Positions 33,083 to 43,077 of a stretch of DNA of 64,000 nucleotides are shown one piece after another. This stretch comes from Eublepharis macularius (lineage: Eukaryota > Chordata > Lepidosauria > Squamata > Eublepharidae), in contig NC_072791.1 of NCBI RefSeq assembly GCF_028583425.1, positions 197,942,311 through 198,006,310 on the forward strand, written 5' to 3'. The notes under the pieces are model-generated. The model saw only the letters and a program-made list of their open reading frames with translations. It made no database searches and had not been told where the DNA came from. A program made the position numbers and the translations under genes. The first letter of the stretch is position 1. Each line of letters begins with the position of its first letter.

Positions 33083-35611
33083 TTAGGGCAAGAGGAGGTC
33101 TGGATTGTAATGGTCCAAACGGTAAGACAGCTGGAGTTGCTGGAGCTGTCGGCGGCTCCAACAGCCCAAATAAAGCAGTGAGGCACATAACAAAACTTGA
33201 AAGGCCAAAATAACAACGATCGGGTGCAAAGCCAAATTGTAAATTCCAGTGGCAGTGGGGCTCCAGCCAAAGAGGGTTTCCCACCACGAGTGCTCACCGG
33301 TGGTCTTGATCCGCTGGACAAGATCCAAAATCTCCTTTCCGTTGTGGGACACAACCAAAGCAGTAGTGTCCCCGTCCCTCTGGATGCTCTGGAGGGTGCG
33401 GTGGAGCTGCGGGTGGGTCAGGAGCTCGTGGATTAGCTCCAGACCGATGCCGAGGGAAACTGGCTTCACATAGCGATAGATGGAGGGTGCCACCAGGATC
33501 TCTTCTTGGGTCCAGACCGGTACCGTGTAGGTGAAGTCGCAGGCTGCCACCGAAGACAGGTTGCAGAAGCAGCGGTTGACTCCCGGGGTCACGGGCTTGA
33601 GCTGGAACGAGTTCAGGATCACAAAGTCGCAGGCCGTTCGCACGCAGGCACATCCTTTCCCAAGGTAGACCACAGCGGAGCTGTTCTCCCGGACGACCTC
33701 GAAAGAGCACTCATTGAGGGCATCGACTTGCGGGGCTACACAGGGATGATGCGGTGCAAAGGCTTGGTCTTGGCAAATGAAGCCGGTCTGGTCTCGATGC
33801 TGGCACCCTTGGAGGCTGACGAGCTGCCATCCGGTCGGGGTGAAGCGGGCCCAATGGTCGGGGTGGTGGGCGTAGAGGACTTCGGTATCGCTGACTTGGA
33901 GTCCCAGAGGCACGACTGGATACACATGGAATGACTCGTGCGCACTGGCCGTTAATAAAAATAATTTAAGTTCCTGGGTGGTCGGTGAGAATGAGGAATT
34001 TACGAGAGACCACCAGGATTCAAGCTCCAGTTCTATGGGTGACAATTTGGGCATAATCAATCTTTTAATTTCCAGGGGCAAGTGCCCGTCCGTGGCTTGC
34101 CGAATTAGCCCCATGGCCACAGCCTGATTTAATTGTTGGGCTTGCATACATGCCATGGCTATTGACATGTTGCGTTCCAAAGACTGTGTTCCTTTGAGCA
34201 GCAGAGAAAAATCTCTTTCAATTTGACTCTCCCAGTTAACTAAAATGGAGCTGATCTCGTGTTGCCCATTCGAAATGGAATTTAGGGACTGCACCACCGG
34301 TTTACCTAAGTCGGAGATGCTAGTCGTGACATGGGCAAACTTATTAGCGAGAGTCTCAATGTTGACCGAATCCATGATTGCTAAGCCTCCGGCTGCAGGA
34401 GCAGTCCAGTCGGCAATGCTTCGTCTGGCACGCGAGAGAGAAGGAGAGGGATCGATCCACAGTTGTAGCCATGCATTCCAACCCTTGCTACCGGCCTCCA
34501 GATAGGGAGCGCACTGCGGCAGCCTCTGGGTTACATTTAGCTCAGCTAAGTCTATGCGGATCTCTTTTAAAGACATTTGCGGGCGGACTAGAACTCTCTC
34601 TCGAATGTCAGTCTTCAAAACATGGGAGCCCACTATATGCGTGCCGCCTTGGCTTAATTGTTCATTGCTAGCTATCAAAGGGTCAATTTGGATGGTGTGG
34701 GTCTCCTGGGTCTGGATCAGCAGGGAGTAATTGCCTGGTTCGTGAGTCAAATTTACAAAGAGCAGCCCAAGCCGGTGAAATTTCTCTACTAGGGGCTTGG
34801 TTTGGCATTCGGGCGTCTGCTGAACCAGTATCCAATCGGGTGGGCCGTGTTTGGCTAGGTCTTCCTCTTTTACAATCCAGGTCAGGTTCTCCCAGCGCTC
34901 TATAGCAAAGGAGAGAACTGCGCCTGAAGGGGGCGTGACAGTGACCGATGCAGATTCAGTGGTAGTAGTGCCTAGTAGGATGGTCATTCTAAAGGGGTCT
35001 CCTGCCTTCCATACTGCGGCCGACACTAAAATAACTTCACAGTATGGTCCGAAAGCCTCAGTGACAAATGGCGAGGTTTCGAAATTGGCAGGGGTGGTAT
35101 ATTTGTCTACCACCGGGACTGCAGTGGGGGCTGGCCTGATACGGGGAAGAAACATACATGGGATCGGAGCAAGTGGTGACACTGTGTCAGTAGGCGAATA
35201 GCATACTAATTCTTGGGACATGGTTTTCACTCCCACACATAAAATAACAAGCTCTGGGGGTCGGATCCACTGCTCTTCGCAACTGCGGAAGTTAGTGCGA
35301 TCCGTGGGGGTGGTCATATTGCTCTGCTGCACAACCTTGCAGACCATCATTTCATTTCCTGCTAGTGTATTAATACATCTCCAGTGGGGGTAGGGCATTA
35401 ATTTGGACGGGCGTCCCTCTGCTAGGGTGCCTGCCAGCACGAGCAAACACAGAGTAGCCAGGTGCCTCATCTCCTGGCCTTCCTTTTCCTTTTGTAGTGA
35501 AAATATCCTGGGGAGACCTGCGGATATAAGTACAGGTTCCCTGAGTTTATTGCAGCAAAAATAAAGAATAAAGTAAAGCGGGGAAAAGGGAGGGCGTATT
35601 TCTGCCAGCAC
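33083..35611 (-). CDS. env: Retroviral env (fossil copy)
   Basis: Open for 842 codons. A signal peptide is likely from an internal Met near residue 48 (MRHLATLCLLVLAG). The surface subunit follows, with several N-glycosylation sequons. A furin-type RARR site is at about 394-397, followed by an Ala/Gly-rich stretch (SIADWTAPAAGGLAIM) suited to a fusion peptide. The transmembrane subunit is long, about 445 residues, with a membrane anchor near the end (VVILAFQVLLCASLLYLGC) and a short tail. The layout differs from the compact transmembrane subunits of ordinary gammaretroviruses and is closer in proportion to epsilon- or foamy-like Envs. It would be made from a spliced mRNA, as usual in the family. 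Confidence 0.85.
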   Translation of the reverse strand: MLAEIRPPFSPLYFILYFCCNKLREPVLISAGLPRIFSLQKEKEGQEMRHLATLCLLVLAGTLAEGRPSKLMPYPHWRCINTLAGNEMMVCKVVQQSNMTTPTDRTNFRSCEEQWIRPPELVILCVGVKTMSQELVCYSPTDTVSPLAPIPCMFLPRIRPAPTAVPVVDKYTTPANFETSPFVTEAFGPYCEVILVSAAVWKAGDPFRMTILLGTTTTESASVTVTPPSGAVLSFAIERWENLTWIVKEEDLAKHGPPDWILVQQTPECQTKPLVEKFHRLGLLFVNLTHEPGNYSLLIQTQETHTIQIDPLIASNEQLSQGGTHIVGSHVLKTDIRERVLVRPQMSLKEIRIDLAELNVTQRLPQCAPYLEAGSKGWNAWLQLWIDPSPSLSRARRSIADWTAPAAGGLAIMDSVNIETLANKFAHVTTSISDLGKPVVQSLNSISNGQHEISSILVNWESQIERDFSLLLKGTQSLERNMSIAMACMQAQQLNQAVAMGLIRQATDGHLPLEIKRLIMPKLSPIELELESWWSLVNSSFSPTTQELKLFLLTASAHESFHVYPVVPLGLQVSDTEVLYAHHPDHWARFTPTGWQLVSLQGCQHRDQTGFICQDQAFAPHHPCVAPQVDALNECSFEVVRENSSAVVYLGKGCACVRTACDFVILNSFQLKPVTPGVNRCFCNLSSVAACDFTYTVPVWTQEEILVAPSIYRYVKPVSLGIGLELIHELLTHPQLHRTLQSIQRDGDTTALVVSHNGKEILDLVQRIKTTGEHSWWETLFGWSPTATGIYNLALHPIVVILAFQVLLCASLLYLGCWSRRQLQQLQLSYRLDHYNPDLLLP

Positions 35612-37095
35612 TGTCTATTAGGTGGGGCTCGAACGAGAAGTCCCGGAGCACTAAGCGAGCCTTCCAGCTTGTTGCTCTGGGGAACTCCTGTACGGGGGCT
35701 TCTTCCTAAAGCATGTATATTTCAGAGGGTAACGTCTTTACGTCGAGCGAGGGTCGGCTGTGCGTTAGGCGGGATTATGCAAACTCGCCCCAGGGGTCCC
35801 TGGGTGCCTAGACTATGTGGCCTTCAGGTGCCCCTTGCTTGGTGGCGGGCTGCTTTTATTTTGCGGGCTGAGAGCTGTCGGTCCGGCTCGGCCTGGCCTT
35901 GCCGCTTCAAAACGAAAAAAAAAACTAGAGAGCGGTTTCCAGCAACTATAAGGGTTGCTGCTAAAGGAGACCTTCGTTCTATTTTCTAAAATAATTTTTA
36001 AGTAGGGGTGGTTAGGGTTGAAGGTATGTTTTATGATGGTTTGCTTTTGCTTTGCCTTTTTCCCTCTGCTTTTTTGCAGGACCTCATGTATGTATTTCGG
36101 CGGACCATATTTTTTCCTAGGATCAATTTTTGGAGGGACTCCCTCGGGAGGCCCCAATTTCATGTTAAAAGAAAGAAACACACAAAGCAAAAGCACACGG
36201 GCGTGGGTTATTTTCAGGTTGCCCTCACTTGGAAGGCCTGGCAGGGCTTCATTATACCTTCAATATGTCTCCCCCCCTTCTTTTCCCTTGTACGGTACGG
36301 GCAAGGGAAAAGATTTCAGTACGTGGGGCGAGCGGCTGCTGGCGGAAAGGGCCGAAGTGGAGCCGAGGGCGCTCGGCAGCGTTTATCGAAAAGCGGCGGA
36401 GGCGGCCGAGATCTGCCGGCGCCACTGGGTCTGGGTTATTCGGGGGTCATTTTGGCGCGGGGGATCCTGGCTATGTAAATGAGGCACGCTGCCCCTTGTG
36501 CGTGGCGAACGCACCCCAATAACATATTCCAGGGGGCACATATTTACAAAATACTGGCGGGTCTTTTACTTTTGCACTAAAGCGTACTAACTGGTGGCGC
36601 CGTATAGCAACTCACCATGACGAATATGAACATTAGTAAAAGAGGGGTATTGGGCTGTCTGGGGGTCCTTTTCCAGGGGAGGCACGGCCCTCAAAGCCAA
36701 AGCCGACCATCATGCGAAAGCGTGGGTCTGGCAGGTGAGACCCCGAATCTACGTAGATGCGGGATCTTCACCAGCACGGCGGGCGATACATTTTCGAATA
36801 CAGGGATCACCCTCCTTGGTGGTTCCACTATGTTCGAAAGAATGCACTCACCTCTGGGCCAAAGCCTCCCCAAACACTTTCACACACAGCAAATCTCTTT
36901 TGCCTGTGCAATTTTTTCCCGAACATGCGGCCTAAAATCCAATTAAGAATCACTCTCGGTGGTGGTCCTATTTGGCTTTGGTTGCCGTGTCTTCCCCAAG
37001 GGTCCCAACTGTGGGGCCCGCCTAATGAAGTTAAAGAATAGAACTGGAAAAACTTTTGACATTCACACCTATATCTACATATTCTACTGTTTCTT
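35612..37095 (-). other. Interval between pol and env of the provirus
   Basis: About 1.5 kb without a recognised gene, unusual because pol and env normally abut or overlap. A viral-strand frame at 35813-36196 (127 aa, Lys/Pro-rich) resembles nothing I know. The interval may hold the env splice acceptor, an accessory frame or captured sequence. Confidence 0.5.
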
Positions 37096-40000
37096 TTATA
37101 CTAAGGCTACAAAGGTCTGGTCTAAGGGGACACAGGGTATCTCTGGCCCAGGGTGAAGGGATATCTGGCGAATCACTGGGCAGAGGGGGGCTGGGCCGGT
37201 GGCGGCTCCCCCAGGGTCATACACAGGAGGGGCAGTTTGCAGCGGCTTCCCTTTCCATTCTTTTAACTGAGAGGCGTGAAAGTATTTTAACCAAGTGCCT
37301 CCTGTCTTTCTCTGGATAGCTACCTGATAGACGGCTGGGGAGACTCTTTTCGTGATGGGGACTGGGCCTTGCCATTTGGCTGCTAGTGAATGCGCCTTTT
37401 GCGAGAACTTCCTGTACAGAACGAGCTGTCCTTCCTCCCACTGCCTGGGGTTCCTGACCCATCCTAATTTGCGGTCCATATCTTTTTGAGCGGTGCCCAG
37501 CTTCTGGGCCACTTGCATGTGGACAGCGTGTATGGATGAGAGCAGATCCTGGACCCAAGCGTCATTAATCACTACGGGCTGCATATCAGAAGGGAGCTGC
37601 GTATCTAGCCAGAAGGCTTCCGGGAGCTGCATTCTTCGCCCTGTCATTACCATATGGGGTGTGAGCCCGTGAACTGCGGTGGTGCCTCTGATGGCCATTA
37701 GGATTATGGGGAGTTTTTCATCCCAGTCTCTCCCGGAGGAGCGAACCATTTTGCGGAGAGCCTCCTTGAGGGTCCGGTTGGTTCTTTCTATGGCGCCCGA
37801 AGCTTGAGGGTGGCCGGCTATGTGGAAGCGTTGCTGGATGCCTAGCGCCTTGCAAAGCTCCTGTGTGACTTCTCCGATGAAGTGTGAGCCTAAATCAGAG
37901 TCCATGACTCTCACAATGCCCCATCTAGAAAAGACATTGTTGAACAGTAGTTTGGCTGTGGTGGCTGCATTGTTGCGCTTGCACGGAAACGCTTCGACCC
38001 ATTTGCTAAAGGGGTCTATGACAGTGAGACAGTAGCGATTGCCGCGAGGAGTGGGGGGAAGGGGGCCGATAAAGTCAATCTGTATGCGAGCCCAGGGTCC
38101 GTTAATTCTCTGATGCTGGAGGGGAGCTCTAGGTCCGGTGGGGTCTGCATTGACCATAGCGCAGGACAGACAGTTGTCTACCCATTGCGCTACTTCGGTG
38201 CGCATGCCAGGCCACCATCCAACCTCTTTTACCCTTTCCAGAGTCAGGTCCTTGCCTCGGTGTCCCTGCTCGTGGACAAACTGAATTAAGTCAGCCCTAA
38301 CTTCCAATGGCACTACCCAGTGGCGTTCACCGGCTGTATCTACTGCCCAAACTATGCCTTCTTCTTCTCTGATCATGAGTCTCCCTGTCTGATCTCTTCC
38401 TGCGGCTAGGAGGTCAGCTACTTCTGGGTCAGATAGCTGTAGTTGTGCTAGGTCTAGTGTTCCCGTAGTTCCCTGAGCCTGGCTGCGGGCTTGTGCGCGA
38501 GTGGTGACAGGGTACAGGGGACAATCAGTGGCTGGTTCCGATAGGGGAGCATTTTCAGTGGCGGCTGCCTTGGCTGCGAGGTCTGCCTGGTCATTCCAAT
38601 AAGCGGTCTCTGAGTTTGTCTTCTGGTGTCCCTTGACATGGGTAACCTGCGTTGGGCCTGAGCGGGACTGAAGGAGTGCTGCTACTTGCTGCCATAGCTG
38701 TAGGTGGGCTACGGGTTTCCCATCACTAGCTCTCCACCCCTGATTCTGCCACACCGGGAGCCAGACCGTGGCGGCTTTGGCCGTCCAATCCGAGTCTGTG
38801 TAAATGGCAAGCGGGCTTTCTGGGGGCTCAAACTCAAGCACTGCCAGAAGCGCTTGCACCTCAGCCGCTTGGCTGGAATGGGGGCGGGCTGGACCTTTGA
38901 GAGTATGGGCGTCACTCACTCGCACGGCGCCGTAGCCTGTCCGAGGAGAGCCTCCAACGTGAAAGGAGGAGCCGTCACAGAACCAGCAAGTGAAGCCGTT
39001 CTGTCGGGCTTCCTCTAGCGGGACTCCCCAAGTGACTGGCCAGACAACCTGCGGTGGCGGGTCCAGGGGGCACTCGTGCTCGGTCCCAGTCACTAACAGG
39101 CCATAGGGGGCTGGTGGCTCGGTGGTTTCCCTTTTAAATTCTACTCCGCGGTTGACCAGGGCCAGGGTCCACTGTGCTATGCGGGCGTTCGAGACTTGTC
39201 CATCTTGTATCTTTCCCGACAGGATATATTTGAGAGGCGTGTGAGTGGTTTGAACTATTGTACGTGACCCTCCTATGATGAATTCCCAATGGGTCAGACT
39301 CCAAACTAGAGCAAGGCAAGTCTTTTCGCATGGGCTAAACTTGGTCTCTACTGCAGTTAGATTGCGCGAGGCATAAGCTACTATTCTAGCGGTTCCCGCT
39401 TGCTGCTGGGTGAGCGTGGCTCCTATGCTCTTGTCTGACACGGCTAACTGTATAAAGAACGGCTGGGTAACATCTGGATGGGCTAGGGCCGGAGCTGCGG
39501 CCAGACTGCGCTTCAGCTCGGCTAAGGCTGTCTGTTGCTCCGGTCCCCACTCCCAGGGAGTGTTCTTCTTGAGGAGAGCATAAAGGGGGCGAGCTTTGTC
39601 TGCAAAGGACTCGATAAAGTCTCGGGAAAAGTTAAAAGTTCCTAGAAGGGCTCTGAGGGAGGGGACATCGGTGGGTGCAGGCAGCTTGGAAATGACCTCC
39701 ATTCGCTGGGCATCCGGGGTGCGACCCTCGGGTCCCAGGGTCAGACCCAGGTACTTGACGCTGGTCTGAACCAATTGGGCCTTTTCCCTGCTTGCCTTGA
39801 ACCCAGTCTCGCGGAGGAGTTCCAGGACTTCCCTGGTGATTTGGCTGGCTAATTCTTCCGTGGGGGCGTGGACTAAAATGTCATCCACGTAGCTCAGTAC
39901 GTGAGGCCTCGAGGAGGGTTGGAGGCGTTCCCACATCTGAACCACATGGGCATGACAAATACTGGGGCTGGAGTGGAATCCCTGGGGTGTCCGTTTGAAT

Positions 40001-40908
40001 GCGTATTGCTGGCCGCGGAAAGTGAACGCGAACTTGTACCAGCAAGACTCATGCAACCGGATGGAGTGGAAAGCGTTGGCCAGGTCTATGACCGAGTAGA
40101 ACCGGGACCCAGCGGCAATGGCCGTTAGGATCTCATTGTACTTGGCCACAACCGGGGCAACTGGAGGGGTGGTGGCATTCAGGGCACGGAAGTCGACCGT
40201 CATTCTCCAGGTCACTCCATCTGCCTTTAGAACTGGCCACAATGGGGCGTTGCAGATGGACTGCATCGGGAGTATGACGTCCCACTCAAGGAGTCCTTCT
40301 ATAGTCTTGGCTATCCCTGCCTCAGCTTCCGCTGGGTACTTGTACTGTCGTTGGGGAGGGGGGTCCTTTCCTTCAATCAGGACGCAGGCGCCCTTCACTA
40401 TCCCACACTCGGCCTTGTCTGTCACCCACACTTCGGGAAAGTCCTGAACCCAGGGGTCTCCTGTGATGGGGGCGAGAGGAAGGGGGGCCTTAAGGGCTGC
40501 GCACCGATGGATTGCATTGACGAAGTCTGGGCCTCCTGGGATGCGCCACAGGAGCCCATTTGCTAGGTCAATGGTCAGTCCCTCGGCACGGAAAAATGGC
40601 ATGCCCAAAAGTCCATCATCTTCTCCCCGGTTTGCGCATGCCGAAATCCTGGTGGCCAGGTTCCCAACAGAGAGGGGGATATCCTGCCAGACCTGGGATT
40701 CTTGCATGCCGCCTCCAAAACCGGCGAGCTGCATGGTGGTGGGGGTCTGAGTTCCCTTAGTGACTAAGGTGGGCCGGAGTATATTAAGTGAAGCTCCGGT
40801 ATCTATGAGGAGAGTGGCAGGCTTCTTCTTTTCCCCGGGAGTCCCGATCCCTGCCTTCACTGTCGGTCTCCCCCATGTGTCCGGCTTTAGTTTGGCAACT
40901 ATGCCCAC
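37096..40908 (-). CDS. pol: Retroviral pol (protease, RT, RNase H, integrase; fossil copy)
   Basis: About 1270 codons. In order: aspartic protease (LLIDTGAS near residue 35), reverse transcriptase with TPQGF and YVDD at about 310-350, RNase H (CDGSSFHVGG and IYTDSD), then integrase with an HHCC zinc region (HEQGHRGKDLTLERV ... CLSCAMV) and a DDE core (IDFIGPLPP, MDSDLGSHF, IERTNRTLKEAL). It is in the same frame as gag and separated from it by an amber codon, the arrangement used by gamma- and epsilonretroviruses, which make Gag-Pol by stop read-through. No dUTPase is seen. The RT wording (YSVIDLANAFHSIRL) is not that of murine-type gammaretroviruses, so the exact genus is open. Confidence 0.93.
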   Translation of the reverse strand: MGIVAKLKPDTWGRPTVKAGIGTPGEKKKPATLLIDTGASLNILRPTLVTKGTQTPTTMQLAGFGGGMQESQVWQDIPLSVGNLATRISACANRGEDDGLLGMPFFRAEGLTIDLANGLLWRIPGGPDFVNAIHRCAALKAPLPLAPITGDPWVQDFPEVWVTDKAECGIVKGACVLIEGKDPPPQRQYKYPAEAEAGIAKTIEGLLEWDVILPMQSICNAPLWPVLKADGVTWRMTVDFRALNATTPPVAPVVAKYNEILTAIAAGSRFYSVIDLANAFHSIRLHESCWYKFAFTFRGQQYAFKRTPQGFHSSPSICHAHVVQMWERLQPSSRPHVLSYVDDILVHAPTEELASQITREVLELLRETGFKASREKAQLVQTSVKYLGLTLGPEGRTPDAQRMEVISKLPAPTDVPSLRALLGTFNFSRDFIESFADKARPLYALLKKNTPWEWGPEQQTALAELKRSLAAAPALAHPDVTQPFFIQLAVSDKSIGATLTQQQAGTARIVAYASRNLTAVETKFSPCEKTCLALVWSLTHWEFIIGGSRTIVQTTHTPLKYILSGKIQDGQVSNARIAQWTLALVNRGVEFKRETTEPPAPYGLLVTGTEHECPLDPPPQVVWPVTWGVPLEEARQNGFTCWFCDGSSFHVGGSPRTGYGAVRVSDAHTLKGPARPHSSQAAEVQALLAVLEFEPPESPLAIYTDSDWTAKAATVWLPVWQNQGWRASDGKPVAHLQLWQQVAALLQSRSGPTQVTHVKGHQKTNSETAYWNDQADLAAKAAATENAPLSEPATDCPLYPVTTRAQARSQAQGTTGTLDLAQLQLSDPEVADLLAAGRDQTGRLMIREEEGIVWAVDTAGERHWVVPLEVRADLIQFVHEQGHRGKDLTLERVKEVGWWPGMRTEVAQWVDNCLSCAMVNADPTGPRAPLQHQRINGPWARIQIDFIGPLPPTPRGNRYCLTVIDPFSKWVEAFPCKRNNAATTAKLLFNNVFSRWGIVRVMDSDLGSHFIGEVTQELCKALGIQQRFHIAGHPQASGAIERTNRTLKEALRKMVRSSGRDWDEKLPIILMAIRGTTAVHGLTPHMVMTGRRMQLPEAFWLDTQLPSDMQPVVINDAWVQDLLSSIHAVHMQVAQKLGTAQKDMDRKLGWVRNPRQWEEGQLVLYRKFSQKAHSLAAKWQGPVPITKRVSPAVYQVAIQRKTGGTWLKYFHASQLKEWKGKPLQTAPPVYDPGGAATGPAPLCPVIRQISLHPGPEIPCVPLDQTFVALV

Positions 40909-40935
40909 GGAGGGAGACTGGGACTCGGGGCAACC

Positions 40936-43077
40936 CTATTCTGATCCTGCACACTGGTCAGTGGAAGCGACGCTTCCTCTAAAGGGGTTGTTGGGGCTCG
41001 GGCGTTCCCGGACCGCAGCTATCGGGGGACTCGAGAAGGGAGGGTCAGGCGGTAAAGGGGGCGCTGACGGAGGTACTGGGGGCTGTTGCTGGTCTTCCCA
41101 CTCCATGATCGCCTTCATCAGAACGGACGTGGGCTTTCCATCAAATAGCTCCATGTTCGCTCCAATGTTTTTGAGGCGCATCCAAAGTTCCCACCGGAGG
41201 GGGTCCCTGGACTGGGGCGTGCTGCCGCGGTCCCGGTAGCCCTCGTGGTCGCCCTGCGATGCTCCCCAAGCGTTAGACTGATCTGGAGGCGGGTAGACCT
41301 GGTGGTTGTACGGGTGTGAGGCTCGCGAGTGAGAAGGGGCTAGGGGCGCATCCTGTAATCGGGGCTCGTGGGGTCCCTGCTGGGAGGAGGAACTGTAACT
41401 CGGGGCGGGCGCAAAGGAAACTCCCGGGCGGTAGTCCCTTGGTCCTCTTCCCCGGTTAAAGCTACTGCTCCTTCCCCTCAGGATCCCTCCCCTTGCCTCC
41501 GGGTACGGGCTGCGTCCCTGCGGTCGGTACTGAGAGTGGGGGCCATGATTGGCATAGGTGACTGCACTTATCGGCTCGCTCTCCTTTCTACGAGAGGCCG
41601 GGGACTTCACATGGCGGATGGCGCCGGTCTCTCGCAACAGGCCAGCAATGCTCCTGATGCGGGATTCCAGCTCTCCCCATGTAATGCTCCCGGGCTCGAC
41701 TCCTGCTAGGGCTAGGCGAGTGGTGCTGTTGAGTCCATCTATGACTGCCCTCCTGAATTCTAAGTCATCGAAGTCCGGCATGTCGCTCAAATCTAAATCT
41801 ACCTCGTCTGCTAGTTCGGCTAGGAGCTGTTTCCTGGCTAAATATGCCTCTGGGTCCTCTCCGGGTTTTTGAGATTCTGCTATGTATAAGGCCTTCAAGC
41901 TCTTGGTGGGCCAGAGGAAGGCGCACAACTCTTTCATGGCACCATACTGACTGCGAGTGGCTAGTCTCCTGTTAGAAATGTATGCATTAAGAGAGGTGAC
42001 TATTTTGGGGCTGGCACAATGGCGGGCCAGCTGAGCTACATCGGAGCCACTGGCGGAGGGCTGGGACATGGTTACGTGAGCAAACCATTGTATAGCTGAG
42101 TCTCGGTTCAGGGGTCCCATGCGGTCCGCTATGGCTTGGAGCTCATCGGGCCTCCAATTGCGGGTCTCTTTAACTATTCGGTCTGTCTTCCTGCCATCCT
42201 CGTCTGTGGAGACAATTTCCTTGGTAGCTATCGGATGGAGGGGCTGTGGAGCTTCCTCGGGTTGGGGCGAAGGAGGTGACCAACTGTCGGTACTACCTTC
42301 GGGGAGGGCCAAGAGGGCTGCGGGATGCACGGCGGAGATTACGGCCTGCTGCATCCCCAGGTGCTGTTTTAGGGCCTCTAGCTCCCTCTTACAAGCGGAA
42401 TGATCAGCGGAGGTTACCTTGGAGTGGTTGTGCTCTGCCATGAACTGGGCGGCATGGGTTAGCTTAGCGATTCTTTCCTGTCCCTCGATTACTGCATGCT
42501 CAGCCATATCGGCACGAGCGGAGGCCGCTTCAGCCTTGTGCTGGGCGTCCTGAAGGGCGGTGGTTAATCCTTGTTTTTCTAATATGAAATTGACGCGTTC
42601 AGCGCGCCACTCAACTGCTTTTTCCTCATGGTCTCTCTCCTGTTCGACTAGTTTGGCCCTGAGACTCTGGATTTCTAGGTGCAGGGCGTCCTGTTCTCTC
42701 TTTGCTTTTTCCTCTAGCTCCTTCCTTTCTTTGTCTTGGGCCAATCTGAGCCTCTCTATTTCCTGCTCACTATCTTCCTGCGCAATATGTAATTTATTTA
42801 TCAGGGACACGCTGTCCTGTAAGGCAGTAAAAAGTGCCCAAGCTCCGTATCTATCTTTCTTACTGGACCTAGGTTTCTCCTTCTCACAAAAATCCTGGAA
42901 GGCGCTTCTGACTATCTGGAGCGGGTCGGGTCCCTTGAAGGAACCAGCTTCCCAAGGGCAATCTCCCTTCTTCACTAGCCACTTCTCCAGGCGGGGCACG
43001 GTGGGGGCTGCCCGGTACATTTTACTTTTTAGTTTAAGGCTGATCTTGGGGGAGGTTAAAGAGTGGATCAGCGACAC
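40936..43077 (-). CDS. gag: Retroviral gag (fossil copy)
   Basis: Open for 713 codons just upstream of pol. Residues about 100-230 are a long heptad-rich coiled coil (LAQDKERKELEEKAKREQ and onwards). A capsid-like segment follows (KPGEDPEAYLARKQLLAELA resembles the gamma Gag capsid C-terminal region). The last third is Arg/Gly- and Pro-rich (GGILRGRSSSFNRGRGPRDY), recalling the GR-rich nucleic-acid-binding ends of foamy-type Gags, and ends in a Pro-rich stretch (QQPPVPPSAPPLPPDPP). Position, frame link to pol and the capsid motif support the call; the precise N-terminus is uncertain, since a second Met lies near residue 20. Confidence 0.85.
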   Translation of the reverse strand: MSLIHSLTSPKISLKLKSKMYRAAPTVPRLEKWLVKKGDCPWEAGSFKGPDPLQIVRSAFQDFCEKEKPRSSKKDRYGAWALFTALQDSVSLINKLHIAQEDSEQEIERLRLAQDKERKELEEKAKREQDALHLEIQSLRAKLVEQERDHEEKAVEWRAERVNFILEKQGLTTALQDAQHKAEAASARADMAEHAVIEGQERIAKLTHAAQFMAEHNHSKVTSADHSACKRELEALKQHLGMQQAVISAVHPAALLALPEGSTDSWSPPSPQPEEAPQPLHPIATKEIVSTDEDGRKTDRIVKETRNWRPDELQAIADRMGPLNRDSAIQWFAHVTMSQPSASGSDVAQLARHCASPKIVTSLNAYISNRRLATRSQYGAMKELCAFLWPTKSLKALYIAESQKPGEDPEAYLARKQLLAELADEVDLDLSDMPDFDDLEFRRAVIDGLNSTTRLALAGVEPGSITWGELESRIRSIAGLLRETGAIRHVKSPASRRKESEPISAVTYANHGPHSQYRPQGRSPYPEARGGILRGRSSSFNRGRGPRDYRPGVSFAPAPSYSSSSQQGPHEPRLQDAPLAPSHSRASHPYNHQVYPPPDQSNAWGASQGDHEGYRDRGSTPQSRDPLRWELWMRLKNIGANMELFDGKPTSVLMKAIMEWEDQQQPPVPPSAPPLPPDPPFSSPPIAAVRERPSPNNPFRGSVASTDQCAGSE

